A DNA stretch of 64,000 bases from Hydrogenophaga sp. (GTDB lineage: Bacteria > Pseudomonadota > Gammaproteobacteria > Burkholderiales > Burkholderiaceae_C): NCBI GenBank assembly GCA_011391595.1, contig JAABQG010000002.1, positions 1 through 64,000 of the forward strand. The letters are read 5' to 3'. Made by a program: the position numbers and the translations under genes. The notes under the pieces were generated by a model that was not told where the DNA came from, did no database searches, and worked only from the letters and a program-made list of their open reading frames with translations. Positions 12,500 through 23,021 of the stretch are shown here, in pieces. The number at the start of each line of letters is the position of its first letter. Position 1 is the stretch's first letter.

Positions 12500-13003
12500 T
12501 CACAGATTCTCAAAACTTCCCGATTTTCCGCCATGCTTTTCACGCACGCGAACGTCTGTGATCGTCATGCCACGATCCACCGCCTTGCACATGTCGTAGA
12601 TTGTCAGCAGCGCCACCTGGACAGCGGTCAGGGCCTCCATTTCCACGCCGGTGGGGCCGACCGTCTCGACGGTTGCGGTACATGAAATCGACGGATATGC
12701 CGCCCTTGCATCCTCCGGCAGATCGAAATCAATCGCTACCCGCGTCAGCGCCAGGGGGTGACACAAGGGGATCAGATCGCTGGTCTTCTTCGCGGCCATG
12801 ATGCCGGCAATGCGGGCAATGCCCAGCACGTCGCCTTTCTTGGCCGTGCCGGACTGAACCAGGGCCAGCGTGGCGGGCAGCATGACGATGCGGCCGCGGG
12901 CCACCGCGATGCGGTGCGTGGCGACCTTGGCCGCCACATCCACCATGTGGGCCTGGCCTTGTGCGTCAAAGTGGGTCAGGGGGCTGGATGAAGCCTTGCT
13001 CAT
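12500..13003 (-). CDS. moaC: cyclic pyranopterin monophosphate synthase MoaC
   Basis: MoaC converts the MoaA product (3',8-cyclo-GTP) into cyclic pyranopterin monophosphate in molybdenum cofactor synthesis. The 167-residue protein has the family motifs THRIAVARG near the N-terminus, [12 protein letters not shown] in the middle (His in the active site), [11 protein letters not shown], and the active-site segment [10 protein letters not shown] near the C-terminus, followed by K-x-GGKSG. No other moa gene is nearby. It is transcribed divergently from the TfpX/TfpZ-like gene with about 60 bp between them. Confidence 0.96.
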   Translation of the reverse strand: MSKASSSPLTHFDAQGQAHMVDVAAKVATHRIAVARGRIVMLPATLALVQSGTAKKGDVLGIARIAGIMAAKKTSDLIPLCHPLALTRVAIDFDLPEDARAAYPSISCTATVETVGPTGVEMEALTAVQVALLTIYDMCKAVDRGMTITDVRVREKHGGKSGSFENL

Positions 13004-13064
13004 GAGGGGTTGCCTGAAATGTCGGATTTACAGAACGTTCATCTTTTTCAAGCATCATACGGCC

Positions 13065-13823
13065 ATGACAGACTGGAAAATCCGGGTCAGGGCAGCGGCC
13101 ATCCATCTTTGCATCAGTCTGCTGGTCGCGGGGGTCGCGGCGGGCTTGGTCTTTGGCCTTTGGTACCCGTATCCCTACCGGGAAATATCGGGCGGGCGGG
13201 AGCTGTTTCTGCTGGTCGTTGCCGTGGACGTCGTGCTGGGACCGCTGGTGACCTTTGTCGTCTTCAATCGCACAAAGCCACGAAAGGAACTGGTTCGCGA
13301 TCTGGCGCTGGTCGGACTGATGCAGCTCGCTGGCCTCGCATACGGGCTGTGGACCGTCCATGAAGCCCGCCCCGTGCATCTGGTGTTTGAAATTGACCGG
13401 TTCCGTGCGGTGCACGCGGTGGACGTGCCGCCGGAGCTGCTGTCAAAGACGCCTCAAGGCGTTGTCGCATTGCCTGTGACCGGACCCTCGCTGCTTGCGG
13501 TACGTCCTTTTGCCAGTGCGCAGGAGCGCACGGATGCGACCCTGGCCGCCTTGCAGGGACTTCACCTGGGCGCCCGTCCGGACTTGTGGCAGCCCTATGA
13601 GCAGGCGGTACCGCGCATTCTCGCGGCCGCCAAACCCGTCAACCAGCTCTTGAGCCGATTCCCCGAGCGAACCGCCGACATCGAAAAGGTGATTGCCGCG
13701 ACGGGGCAACCGGTCGAACGGCTTGTCTACCTGCCACTTGCCGCGCGCAAATCGTTCTGGACGGTGCTGCTCGACGCCCGGACCGGCCAGGTCCTGGGAT
13801 TTGCCCCGCTGGATTCATTCTGA
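13065..13823 (+). CDS. TfpX/TfpZ-family type IV pilin accessory-like membrane protein
   Basis: The 252-residue protein begins with a cytosolic W-K-I-R motif and has four predicted membrane helices. It includes the diagnostic FGLWYPYPYREISGGRELF and VVAVDVVLGPLVTFVVFN segments, a second helix pair ending QLAGLAYGLWTVHEARP, then VHLVFEIDRFRAV and a periplasmic C-terminal domain. This arrangement is that of TfpX/TfpZ accessory proteins, which in some bacteria lie beside pilA and modulate pilin surface display. No pilin gene is next to it here, so the role is uncertain. The ATG at 13065 is used because the reading frame upstream overlaps the divergent moaC gene. The M48 protease gene starts 34 bp downstream. 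Confidence 0.8.
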   Translation: MTDWKIRVRAAAIHLCISLLVAGVAAGLVFGLWYPYPYREISGGRELFLLVVAVDVVLGPLVTFVVFNRTKPRKELVRDLALVGLMQLAGLAYGLWTVHEARPVHLVFEIDRFRAVHAVDVPPELLSKTPQGVVALPVTGPSLLAVRPFASAQERTDATLAALQGLHLGARPDLWQPYEQAVPRILAAAKPVNQLLSRFPERTADIEKVIAATGQPVERLVYLPLAARKSFWTVLLDARTGQVLGFAPLDSF

Positions 13824-13857
13824 CGAAAAAACTGCACGAAAGAAGTCTTTCCCCATC

Positions 13858-15366
13858 GTGAAAAGGTCACTGATTGCAATCATTCTGATAGCGCTCCTGG
13901 TCTCTCCGGCAGGGTGGACCCAGACACAGCTTCCTACCATGGGCGACGGCGGCGAGATGACTGCCGGCGCCGAGCGTGGGCTCGGTGAGCGTATCGTGCG
14001 GGAGCTCTACCGGGATCCCGACTACATTGACGACCCCATTCTGGGCGAATACGTTCAGTCGATCTGGCAACCGTTGTTGAGGGCGGCCCGGGCGCGTGGC
14101 GAACTCCCGCCCGAACTCGACGAGCGCTTTGCCTGGGAAATCCTTCTCGGGCGGGATGGGTCGGTCAATGCCTTCGCGCTGCCTGGGGGCTACCTCGGAT
14201 TGCATCTGGGACTGATTGGGGTGGTGGCCAGCCGGGATGAACTGGCGTCGGTGCTGGCCCATGAACTCACTCATGTCACACAGCGGCACATTTCGCGCCT
14301 GATGACGCAGCAAAGTCGCCAGACCCCCTGGCTCATTGGCGCCATGATCCTGGCAGCACTCGCCGCGAGCAAGAACCCCGAAATGGCAAACGCCGCAGTG
14401 ATGGGCGGACAGGCAATTGCAGCGCAGAACCAGTTGAACTTCTCGCGGGACATGGAGCGCGAGGCTGACCGGATTGGCTATGGTGTGATGACCCAGGCGG
14501 GCTTCGACTCCCGCGGTTTCGTCACGATGTTCGAAAAACTGCAACAGGCCTCACGGCTGACGGACAACGGCTCGTTTCCCTACCTGCGAAGTCACCCGCT
14601 GACCACCGAGCGAATTGCCGACATGCAGACTCGCCAGGCCCTCGAAGGACGTGCTGCGGCCGTTGCTGAACCCGTCATGGAGCATGCCATGCTTGCCGCG
14701 CGGGCGCGCGTGCTGTCCTACCCCGGGGTGGATTTGCTCCGGGCCTGGGTGGCCGAGCCCGAAGCCACGGGTTTTGCACGGCTCAGTGCCTCGCGGCAAG
14801 CTGCGATCCTGTACGCGGCGGCGCTGGCCGCCGAGCGCCTTCGTGAGGGTCGGAAGGCGGCCACCCTGGCCAACCGGTTGCTCACCTTGACGGGCGACAA
14901 TCCGGCAGCTTCGAGGCAGGCGCGACTGCTGGCGGCGGAGATCGCACTGTCAGCCGGTGACCTCGCCCGCGCTGCCGGCTTGCTGAATTCCGCTTCGCCC
15001 TCCTCACCCCTTGGTCGCCCGGAACTGCTGATACTGGCCCAGGCGCGCACACGCTCAGGCCAGCCCGCGCAAGCGGTAGACCTGTTGCAAACCTGGGTGA
15101 GCACGCACCCGCGCGACGCCGCTGCATGGCAGGCATTGGCGGTCGCGTACCGCGCGCAGGACCAGACATTGCGGGCGATCCGTGCCGAGGGCGAAGTACA
15201 GATGTCTGTCTATGATTTCGGGGGTGCCGTGGATCGATTCAAGGCCGCCCGGGTGGTCATGGGCAAGGGAAACCTGGGCCCGGCGGATCACATCGAGGCA
15301 TCGATCATCGACACCCGGCTGCGCCTGGCGGAATCACTCCTTCGAGAACAGGCTTTGCAGCGCTGA
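13858..15366 (+). CDS. BepA-like M48 metalloprotease with TPR-like C-terminus
   Basis: The 502-residue secreted protein has an N-terminal signal peptide (residues 1-21, KRSLIAIILIALLVSPAGW, cleaved near TQTQ). It has an M48 zinc-protease domain with HELTH at residues 135-139 and the third zinc ligand Glu202 in MEREAD, and an alanine-rich helical C-terminal half (residues ~300-495) with TPR-like pairs. This is the layout of BepA/YfgC, a periplasmic chaperone-protease that helps LptD and BAM assembly and degrades stalled outer-membrane proteins. The GTG at 13858 is preferred over upstream in-frame starts because it gives the signal peptide. It overlaps the convergent downstream gene by 33 bp. 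Confidence 0.9.
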   Translation: MKRSLIAIILIALLVSPAGWTQTQLPTMGDGGEMTAGAERGLGERIVRELYRDPDYIDDPILGEYVQSIWQPLLRAARARGELPPELDERFAWEILLGRDGSVNAFALPGGYLGLHLGLIGVVASRDELASVLAHELTHVTQRHISRLMTQQSRQTPWLIGAMILAALAASKNPEMANAAVMGGQAIAAQNQLNFSRDMEREADRIGYGVMTQAGFDSRGFVTMFEKLQQASRLTDNGSFPYLRSHPLTTERIADMQTRQALEGRAAAVAEPVMEHAMLAARARVLSYPGVDLLRAWVAEPEATGFARLSASRQAAILYAAALAAERLREGRKAATLANRLLTLTGDNPAASRQARLLAAEIALSAGDLARAAGLLNSASPSSPLGRPELLILAQARTRSGQPAQAVDLLQTWVSTHPRDAAAWQALAVAYRAQDQTLRAIRAEGEVQMSVYDFGGAVDRFKAARVVMGKGNLGPADHIEASIIDTRLRLAESLLREQALQR

Positions 15367-15687
15367 ATCGATCACGATACCGAGCACCGAGTAAATCAGC
15401 GAGCCGACCAGCGCGGCGCCGAATCCGTTCACATGGAAACCCGACAGCATGCCACCCGCGGACCAGAACATCAGGGCATTGATCACGAAGAGGAAAAGAC
15501 CGAGGGTGATCAACGTGACGGGCAGCGTCAGCAGGATCAGGAAGGGCCGGACGAACGTGTTCAGCAAACCGATGACCAGCGCCGCCACCATGGCCGAAGT
15601 GAAGGTGCTGACCTGGACCCCGCTGTAGAGATGCGCCACGGCCAGCAGGGCGGCTGCGCTGAGCAGCCATTTGAGAGTGAGCTTCAT
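15334..15687 (-). CDS. phage holin family (DUF360-type) four-helix membrane protein
   Basis: A 117-residue protein with four predicted helices (about 7-25, 30-48, 52-78 and 90-112) and the conserved NTFVRPFLILLTLPVTLITLG segment of the PF04020 family. Members are widespread chromosomal proteins of unknown function despite the holin name. The 3' end overlaps the convergent protease gene by 33 bp. No phage genes are nearby, so I do not read this as prophage. Confidence 0.88.
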   Translation of the reverse strand: MKLTLKWLLSAAALLAVAHLYSGVQVSTFTSAMVAALVIGLLNTFVRPFLILLTLPVTLITLGLFLFVINALMFWSAGGMLSGFHVNGFGAALVGSLIYSVLGIVIDSALQSLFSKE

Positions 15688-15969
15688 GGGGGCAGAGGAT
15701 AGCACCGCCACGTCGGGATTTGCCCGGCCGCCGCGTTGAACGGGAGGGGCTTTTCGTCGCGACTCTGAGGCGAGAATCAGCACGGCGCCCCAGGGGCCGA
15801 CCTGCGCTGCAGATGCTGCGGGAGGTTGCGCGCCACCAAGGCGCTGACGTTCGAGGTGCTGCCGCCGAGAACGAGATCGATCAGGGCTGATGGCCGGGCA
15901 AGCTGGGGGGCGGCGTGCGGGCCCGGACACGCCCTCGGGCTATGATCCTCTGGCTCAGACCTTCCTTCC
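15688..15969. other. intergenic region between divergent genes
   Basis: Contains no convincing gene. A TATGAT at 15941-15946 is a plausible -10 box for the downstream DUF3717-DUF1289 gene, but there is no good -35 box 16-18 bp upstream. Otherwise nothing is recognised. Confidence 0.4.
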
Positions 15970-16401
15970 ATGCCCAGCATCCACATCACCGACATTGAAT
16001 CCGCCATCAACTTCTGGCGCGAGCGTTGCCCGTCCGGCGACGGCGTGACGCTGGCGCCGCAGGTGCGCGCGCTGGCCGACCTTTACGCGCGCATGGTGTA
16101 CCAGCGTCAGGAGCTGGCCGAAGACGGTGCCTTTTCGCCCGACGCCTGGGCGGCCTGGCAAACCTGGTATGCCAGCACGCCCGATACGCCGTGCATCGCG
16201 ATCTGCTCGACCAGTCAGGGCGATGCCGTGTGCAAGGGCTGCGGCCGCACGGAGTCGGAGGTGCAGTACTGGCCGGCGATGGGGCCTGCGGCCAAACGCA
16301 GCACCTGGCGGCGCATCACCGCCGAAGGCACGGCCTGGCGTTTCAACCGGTATGCGGAGCGCGCGCGGGAATCGTCGAATGATTCGGGCAATAGATCCTG
16401 A
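15970..16401 (+). CDS. DUF3717-DUF1289 fusion protein
   Basis: A 143-residue soluble protein. Residues 1-60 (ITDIESAINFWRERCP onward) resemble DUF3717, a small domain I know from Burkholderiales. Residues 70-110 contain the DUF1289 cysteine pattern (TPCIAICSTSQGD, then VCKGCGRTESEVQYW), with four conserved cysteines (two C-x2/3-C pairs) likely to bind a metal ion. The tail is basic. The two domains are commonly separate genes, so the join is of interest. The last residues precede a repeat copy. The function of both domains is unknown. Confidence 0.8.
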   Translation: MPSIHITDIESAINFWRERCPSGDGVTLAPQVRALADLYARMVYQRQELAEDGAFSPDAWAAWQTWYASTPDTPCIAICSTSQGDAVCKGCGRTESEVQYWPAMGPAAKRSTWRRITAEGTAWRFNRYAERARESSNDSGNRS

Positions 16402-16460
16402 AATAATAGCGATCTACGACCGTTCGACGCTGGAAATCGGCCAAAAATCTGAAAAAAACG
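16400..16460 (-). repeat. interspersed repeat, copy 3 (intergenic)
   Basis: Read on the minus strand it gives TTTTTGGCCGATTTCCAGC, then GTCGAACGGTCGTAGAT and CGCTATTATTTCA. It fills the gap between the DUF3717-DUF1289 gene and the convergent yaeQ gene. Confidence 0.85.
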
Positions 16461-16467
16461 CTGCGGC

Positions 16468-17028
16468 CTACTTCCATCGCACGCACTCGATGTCGATGTG
16501 CGTCTGGCTGTCCGACAGGCTCAGGTTGCCTTCCTGCACGGTCGCCTGCAGTTGCATGCTGCGCTGCGCCAGTCGCGTCAGCGCCTGCGAGGCCTCGGTC
16601 GGCACCCGCCAGACCTGCAATTTGTCCAGGCGCGCAAGCTTGTTCTCGATGCCGCGCCACCAGACTTCGGCGGCGTGGTTGAACGGGTACAGAATCACCT
16701 GGTCAGCCTTCTGGCAGGCCTTGGCGATCGGTTTTTCTTCGGGCTGGCCGACTTCAACCCACAAGCGCGTCAGGCCGGTGAAGTCCTTCAATGAGAGGTC
16801 CGGGTCGTTCGGGTCGGACAGGCCGGCCCCGAAGGCCAGGATGCCGTCACCGTTGCAGACCGACTGCAGTTGCCAGGCGTTGAGCGCCAGGGCCACCAGC
16901 CGCACCATCATGCGTTCGTCGGTCTCGCTGGGGTGGCGCGCCAGGGTCAGAGCGTGGTCGGCGTAGTAGCCGTGGTCAATGTCGGCAACCGACAGGGCGG
17001 CCTTGAAAATGGTGGATTTGAGCGCCAT
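16468..17028 (-). CDS. yaeQ: YaeQ family protein
   Basis: A 186-residue protein that matches YaeQ from start to end: MALKSTIFKAALSVADID, then YYADHALTLARHPSETDERMMVRLVALALNA and the PD-(D/E)XK-like core with FGAGLSDPNDPDL and TRLWVEVGQPEEKPIAKA. YaeQ has a nuclease-like fold of unknown function and was reported as a multicopy suppressor related to RfaH. It is probably transcribed alone or with purB, which lies downstream in the same direction of coordinates but upstream in transcription; a repeat sits between them. Confidence 0.93.
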   Translation of the reverse strand: MALKSTIFKAALSVADIDHGYYADHALTLARHPSETDERMMVRLVALALNAWQLQSVCNGDGILAFGAGLSDPNDPDLSLKDFTGLTRLWVEVGQPEEKPIAKACQKADQVILYPFNHAAEVWWRGIENKLARLDKLQVWRVPTEASQALTRLAQRSMQLQATVQEGNLSLSDSQTHIDIECVRWK

Positions 17029-17045
17029 GGAGTTGCGGTCCAGTC

Positions 17046-17110
17046 TGATATTGATAGCGGGTTACGACCATCCGGCGATGGGATGGTCGTGTTTTAACCC
17101 TGAAAACCGG
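17046..17110 (-). repeat. interspersed repeat, copy 4 (purB-yaeQ intergenic)
   Basis: The minus strand reads AAAACACGACCATCCCATCG, then CCGGATGGTCGTAACC and CGCTATCAATATCAG. It occupies nearly the whole 86-bp gap between purB and yaeQ. Confidence 0.8.
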
Positions 17111-17114
17111 GGTC

Positions 17115-19214
<2,100 letters not shown>

Positions 19215-19245
19215 CGCGTGCACCGGGGGCGCCTGGGGCGAAGCC

Positions 19246-19689
19246 TCAGGTGTTTGCGCGTTTCTTGAGCCAGCGCATCAAACCACCCACGAGCGGCAGT
19301 TTTTCGTACAGTTCTTCAGCGGCATCCCAGTAGTCGCGGTGCATCCGGATGCGGCCGTCCTCGGCCATCAGCAGGTGCGAGCCCCCCCTCACGGTCTGTA
19401 GCGTGTGGGTGTCAAAGCGCTTGAAGCGAAAGCGGAATTCCCAGGTCAGGAAGCACTGTGCGCCGTCGACCACACGCCCTGTCACGACGAAGTGAGGCTG
19501 GGCGAGGGCCGCGTACATGTGGCGGAAGATGTGCTGAATGGCGTCAACACCCCTGACTTCGTTGAACGGGTCCTTGAACGTGGCGTCAGCGGTGTAATGG
19601 TGGTCGAGCTGCTCGACGGCGTGCGGCGTGAGCGTTTCGAAGAACTGCACGATCCTCTCCACGGCGGCTTGCGGGTCTGCAGGGGTCAT
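19246..19689 (-). CDS. SnoaL/NTF2-like protein at the end of the lipid-modification cluster
   Basis: A 147-residue cytosolic protein with the cone-shaped NTF2/SnoaL pattern: an N-terminal helix pair, then DHHYTADATFKDPFNEVRGVDAIQHIFRHMY, a strand rich in aromatic and basic residues, and HRDYWDAAEELYEKLPLVGGLMRWLKKR at the end. Asp and His residues line the predicted pocket, as in ketosteroid-isomerase relatives, but no reaction can be assigned. It begins 7 bp after the upstream SDR gene and is the last gene of the operon, so it is taken to act in the same lipid pathway. Confidence 0.85.
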   Translation of the reverse strand: MTPADPQAAVERIVQFFETLTPHAVEQLDHHYTADATFKDPFNEVRGVDAIQHIFRHMYAALAQPHFVVTGRVVDGAQCFLTWEFRFRFKRFDTHTLQTVRGGSHLLMAEDGRIRMHRDYWDAAEELYEKLPLVGGLMRWLKKRANT

Positions 19690-19696
19690 GGCGTTG

Positions 19697-20563
19697 CTAC
19701 AGTCCGGTGAAGCGGCTCACCGTCGCGAAATACAGCCTGTAGGGTAGCAGTCGCAGCAACTTGAGCCAGCGCGTGAAACGTTTGGGGAAATGAATGTCGA
19801 AGCGGCCGTGCGCCCAGCCCCGCAAGATTTCTGCGGCAGCCTGCGCCGGCGTGATCAGGGCCGGCATCGTGAACGGATTCTGCTCGGTCAGCGGCGTTTC
19901 GACAAAACCCGGATTGATGACGCTCACGCCGATCCCTGCGGGCCGAAGGTCGAGGTAGAGTGTTTCCGCCAGATTGATCAGCGCCGCCTTGGTGGGCCCG
20001 TAGGCCAGACCCTGGGGCAGACCGCGAAAGCCGGCCACGCTGCTGACCAGGCTGATGTGGCCGGCGCCGCGCTGAAGCATGTGCGGCAGCACGGCATCCA
20101 GCACGCGCAGGGCGCCGGTGTAGTTGACCTGTTCATGTCGCAGCATGTCCGGCAGATCGAAAGCCGTCGCCCGCTGCGCACGGTAGTGTCCGGCGCAATA
20201 GATCATCAGGTCGAGCGGACCTTTCGACAGCACGGCCCGCGCGGCTGCCGCGACACTGGCGGCGTCCGTCACGTCCATGGGCACCGGATGGACCCTGGAG
20301 GTTCCGGAGGCGTCATGGCTTTGCTGTGAAGCGGCGAAATCGTTCAGCGCTTTTTCGTTGCGGGCCGAGACCACCACGGTCGCGCCCTGGCGCAGCAGCG
20401 CTTCGGCTGTCGCCAGTCCGATGCCGCTCGAAGCGCCGACCAACCAGACACGCCGGCCACTCCACGTTTCCATCGGCGGATTCAGGGGCGAAAACCAACC
20501 GCGCGCAGGGGCGGCAGGGGCGGGGGTGATCACCGGCGCGCCGGGGCTGAAGGCGGCCTTCAT
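19697..20563 (-). CDS. short-chain dehydrogenase/reductase of the lipid cluster
   Basis: A 288-residue classical SDR. The nucleotide-binding motif GASSGIG is at residues 43-49, an NAG-like motif is replaced by CAG (IYCAG), and the catalytic Ser and Tyr-x3-Lys are in SLVSSVAG and YGPTK. A Pro/Ala-rich N-terminal extension of ~35 residues precedes the domain. The start overlaps the stop of the upstream lipoprotein gene by 4 bp (ATGA), so translation is coupled. Homologues occur in the RSP_1087-1091 type cluster of Rhodobacter. The substrate is not known; a modified fatty acyl chain is a reasonable guess. Confidence 0.9.
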   Translation of the reverse strand: MKAAFSPGAPVITPAPAAPARGWFSPLNPPMETWSGRRVWLVGASSGIGLATAEALLRQGATVVVSARNEKALNDFAASQQSHDASGTSRVHPVPMDVTDAASVAAAARAVLSKGPLDLMIYCAGHYRAQRATAFDLPDMLRHEQVNYTGALRVLDAVLPHMLQRGAGHISLVSSVAGFRGLPQGLAYGPTKAALINLAETLYLDLRPAGIGVSVINPGFVETPLTEQNPFTMPALITPAQAAAEILRGWAHGRFDIHFPKRFTRWLKLLRLLPYRLYFATVSRFTGL

Positions 20564-21099
20564 GGGCGCTTCACGAACGACAGCGTGACCTCGCCGAGCC
20601 GAATGCCCCATTTGCTCATCACTGCGGTGTTGAGCATGACACGGCCGTCCATGAGGTACATCCAGTCATCGAACTCCACGTTCCACACCGTGCCATCGAC
20701 CGGAAGCGCAAGGGTGTATTTCCAGTTGAAGGCGTTGCCGCGGGCCTGTCCGACTGCCTCGCCGATGACATCGTCAGCCGTGCCGGTGTAACGCCCGTCG
20801 GCGAAGCGCTTCAGGCGCCAGATGCGCTTTTGCTTCGTGCCGTCGGAATAGAAAAAGTCCTCGTCGAGAATGCCGTCATCCCCGTTCCAGGTGCCCTGCA
20901 TGACCACGGTGAAGCGCTTGACGACCTTGCCCGAGCGATCGGTGAACAGGCCATAGGCGTCCAGCGTGCCGTTGAAGTAGTCGCGCAGGTCCAGCACCGG
21001 CTTTTCCGCTGCGAAATCACTGATCTGCGGCCCGGCACAACCCGCAAGCGCCAGCGCGGCAGTGCCGGCCGCGCCGGTGAGAAGAAGTCGTCGATTCAT
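20560..21099 (-). CDS. DUF3833 lipoprotein
   Basis: A 179-residue exported lipoprotein. The signal peptide MNRRLLLTGAAGTAALALAGC ends in the lipobox L-A-G-C, so Cys21 is lipidated. The mature part has the lipocalin-like DUF3833 pattern (PVLDLRDYFNGTLDAYGLFTDRSG, then RFTVVMQGTW, and WNVEFDDWMYLMDGRVMLNTAVMSKWGIRLGEVTLSF). Several aromatic residues point to a barrel able to hold a lipid, which fits its cluster. The stop of the upstream permease overlaps its start by 4 bp (ATGA). Confidence 0.92.
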   Translation of the reverse strand: MNRRLLLTGAAGTAALALAGCAGPQISDFAAEKPVLDLRDYFNGTLDAYGLFTDRSGKVVKRFTVVMQGTWNGDDGILDEDFFYSDGTKQKRIWRLKRFADGRYTGTADDVIGEAVGQARGNAFNWKYTLALPVDGTVWNVEFDDWMYLMDGRVMLNTAVMSKWGIRLGEVTLSFVKRP

Positions 21100-22412
21100 G
21101 ATGGTTTCCGCAAAAGGGGGGGGATTGGCTGGGCAGTGACCGGAGGGTTGGAGGGCCGGATCACCAGCGCATAGAGCGCGCCGCCAGCCAGCAGTTTGAG
21201 AACGCAGGGCAGCGCGCAGTACGCCAGGGTGAGTGCCAGCAGGGCCTGGGGGTCGCTCGTGCCGGGCGTGTAGCCGGCCAGGGAAAGCAGCGGCAACGCC
21301 AGGCCCGCCGCGAGCGCCAGGTTGAGCTTGATGGCGAAGTTCCACCAGCCGAAATAGGCGCCCTCGGCATGGCCGCGATCGCCGTTTTCGGCGATCACAC
21401 CGGCCAGCAGGGCGCCGGGCAACGCCAGGTCGGTTCCCAGGGCCACGCCCGACAGGGCGCAGACGACCAGGAACAAGCCTGCGTCTCCCGCGCCCAGCGT
21501 GGCGGCCCAGGCGAACGTCGCAACGGCCAGCACGATACCGGCCAGCCAGGTGCGTGCCAGGCCGAAACGTCGCACCGCGCGCATCCACAGTGGCAGCGAC
21601 AGGGCGGCACTGATGAAGTACGTGCCCAGGAAGGCCGGCTCCATCGCGGGCGGCGCCTGCAGCCGGTCCTGCACGAAGAACAGCACGAGCGTGGCCGGAA
21701 TGGCGCTGGCGATGCCATTGAGAACGAACACGATGAGAAGGCGGCGAAAGGCGGGGCGTGTGAAGGGGTGCCAGAGGCTGATGGCTTGGGCGGCGCCGTC
21801 GAGCGGCATGACCGGGCCCGGCCTGGGGCGCGGCGCGCGTGTCCAGGCCAGCCAGCCCAACGCCAGGCAGACCGTGAACAGCGCCGCAGTGGCCGGCAGT
21901 CCCAGCAAGGTCGGCGCGACAGCGGCCAGCACCACCCCGACCAGGCCCAAACCCTCGCGCCAGGCCACCACCCGCCCGCGCTGGGCTTCATCGCCACCCA
22001 GCATGGCGCCCCACGACTGGTGCGTGATGGAAAGCAGGCTGTAGGCTGTGTAGGTCAGGACCAGCGCCACGGCGGCCCAGGCCATCAGCCCGCTGAGCTC
22101 GCGCACCGGCGGGAAAAACAGGCCGGCGAACCCGGCGGCCAGTGCCAGGGAAGCCGCGAGGCCTGCGACCAGAATGCTGCTTACCGAGCGTGAAAACAGC
22201 CGGTCACTCAAACGTCCCAGCAGCGGATCGATAAACGCGTCCAGCAGGCGGGCTGCCAGCAGCAGGGCGCCCAGCAGGGCCAGAGGGACACCGAACTCGC
22301 GCGCGTAGTGGTTCGGCAGGATCACGTAGAGCGGCAGGGCCACGAAGGCCAGCGGCAGGCCCAGGCTGCCGTAAAGCAGGCCGTCCCGTCTTGAAAACTC
22401 ATGCGCGCTCAT
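21096..22412 (-). CDS. GPH/MelB-like MFS permease of the lipid cluster
   Basis: A 438-residue polytopic protein with 12 predicted helices, a SAHEFSRRDGLLYGSLGLPLAFVALPLYV start and the DPLLGRLSDRLF motif after helix 2, which is typical of the glycoside-pentoside-hexuronide branch of the major facilitator superfamily. In related clusters the gene encodes a permease of unknown cargo; a lipid or lipid precursor is possible, but a sugar transporter ancestry is clear. A GTG at 22424 and the ATG at 22412 are both possible starts; neither has a strong ribosome-binding site. Confidence 0.88.
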   Translation of the reverse strand: MSAHEFSRRDGLLYGSLGLPLAFVALPLYVILPNHYAREFGVPLALLGALLLAARLLDAFIDPLLGRLSDRLFSRSVSSILVAGLAASLALAAGFAGLFFPPVRELSGLMAWAAVALVLTYTAYSLLSITHQSWGAMLGGDEAQRGRVVAWREGLGLVGVVLAAVAPTLLGLPATAALFTVCLALGWLAWTRAPRPRPGPVMPLDGAAQAISLWHPFTRPAFRRLLIVFVLNGIASAIPATLVLFFVQDRLQAPPAMEPAFLGTYFISAALSLPLWMRAVRRFGLARTWLAGIVLAVATFAWAATLGAGDAGLFLVVCALSGVALGTDLALPGALLAGVIAENGDRGHAEGAYFGWWNFAIKLNLALAAGLALPLLSLAGYTPGTSDPQALLALTLAYCALPCVLKLLAGGALYALVIRPSNPPVTAQPIPPLLRKPS

Positions 22413-22433
22413 GACTGTGTTCACGGGCGCTAG

Positions 22434-23021
22434 TCAGGGCTGGACCTGGGCAAGAAGCGACTGGCGCATCGCAGGCTCGGAGGTGCCCGGGGAAAGCCAG
22501 ATGCCAAAGAACAGGCTGGCGAACTCGGCGTCGCGCACCTCGCCGAAGGGCTTTCCGTTGAGCAGGAAACGCACGCCGACGCCAGGGACATGCAAGCCGG
22601 CAATGCGGTCGCCCTTCTTGACATCCGGCAGGGCGTCGCGCAGCGCCACCTGCCATGCTTCGGCCTTGGCGTCGCTGAAGCGGCCGATGCGCCGCATCTC
22701 CTCGATGGAGCGCCCGGCAATGGCGGCGCCGGTGAAATCGCGCAGGTAGTCGAGTTCCAGCGCGAAGGCATGGCGCGTGAAGTCTGGCGCCTGAAACCCA
22801 GGACGCACCCACAGCGTGGCCTGGTACACGTCGAACCCCCAGAAGCGCAGTTTGGCGGAGCCGGCGAGCCGGGCGCCACTGAGCAGTGGCTGGGGAGTCG
22901 CCGCGATGGGCGATGAAGGCACGGGCGCAGCGCCGCCCTCGGTGCTGGCCGAAGCCAGGGCAGGGAAAACGACACAGCCCATCGTCAAATGGACCAGGAT
23001 TGCTATTGTTTTTGAAGTCAT
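22434..23021 (-). CDS. chalcone-isomerase-like periplasmic protein (Chalcone_3)
   Basis: The 195-residue protein has a signal peptide of about 25 residues (MTSKTIAILVHLTMGCVVFP...ASA). The following Chalcone_3 domain runs from ~LRFWGFDVYQATLWVRPGF through FALELDYLRDFTGAAIAGRSIEEMRR, PDVKKGDRIAGLHVPGVG and FFGIWLSPGTSEPAMRQSLL. Bacterial relatives bind fatty acids or haem; no isomerase activity is established. Nearly the whole hydrophobic core of the signal peptide (residues 4-19) is encoded by a copy of the interspersed repeat. The start overlaps the stop of the Cfa-like gene by 4 bp. Confidence 0.9.
   Translation of the reverse strand: MTSKTIAILVHLTMGCVVFPALASASTEGGAAPVPSSPIAATPQPLLSGARLAGSAKLRFWGFDVYQATLWVRPGFQAPDFTRHAFALELDYLRDFTGAAIAGRSIEEMRRIGRFSDAKAEAWQVALRDALPDVKKGDRIAGLHVPGVGVRFLLNGKPFGEVRDAEFASLFFGIWLSPGTSEPAMRQSLLAQVQP
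22966..23016 (+). repeat. interspersed repeat, copy 5 (encodes a signal peptide)
   Basis: AAAACGACACAGCCCATCGT, CAAATGGACCAGG and ATTGCTATTGTTTTT align with the other copies. Read on the opposite strand in the host frame it gives TIAILVHLTMGCVVF, the hydrophobic core of the signal peptide of the Chalcone_3 protein. Confidence 0.8.

Noticed and set aside
15334-15687. A prophage remnant, suggested by the holin-family name
   Set aside because: The protein belongs to a chromosomal four-helix family, and there are no phage genes, att sites or integrase nearby.
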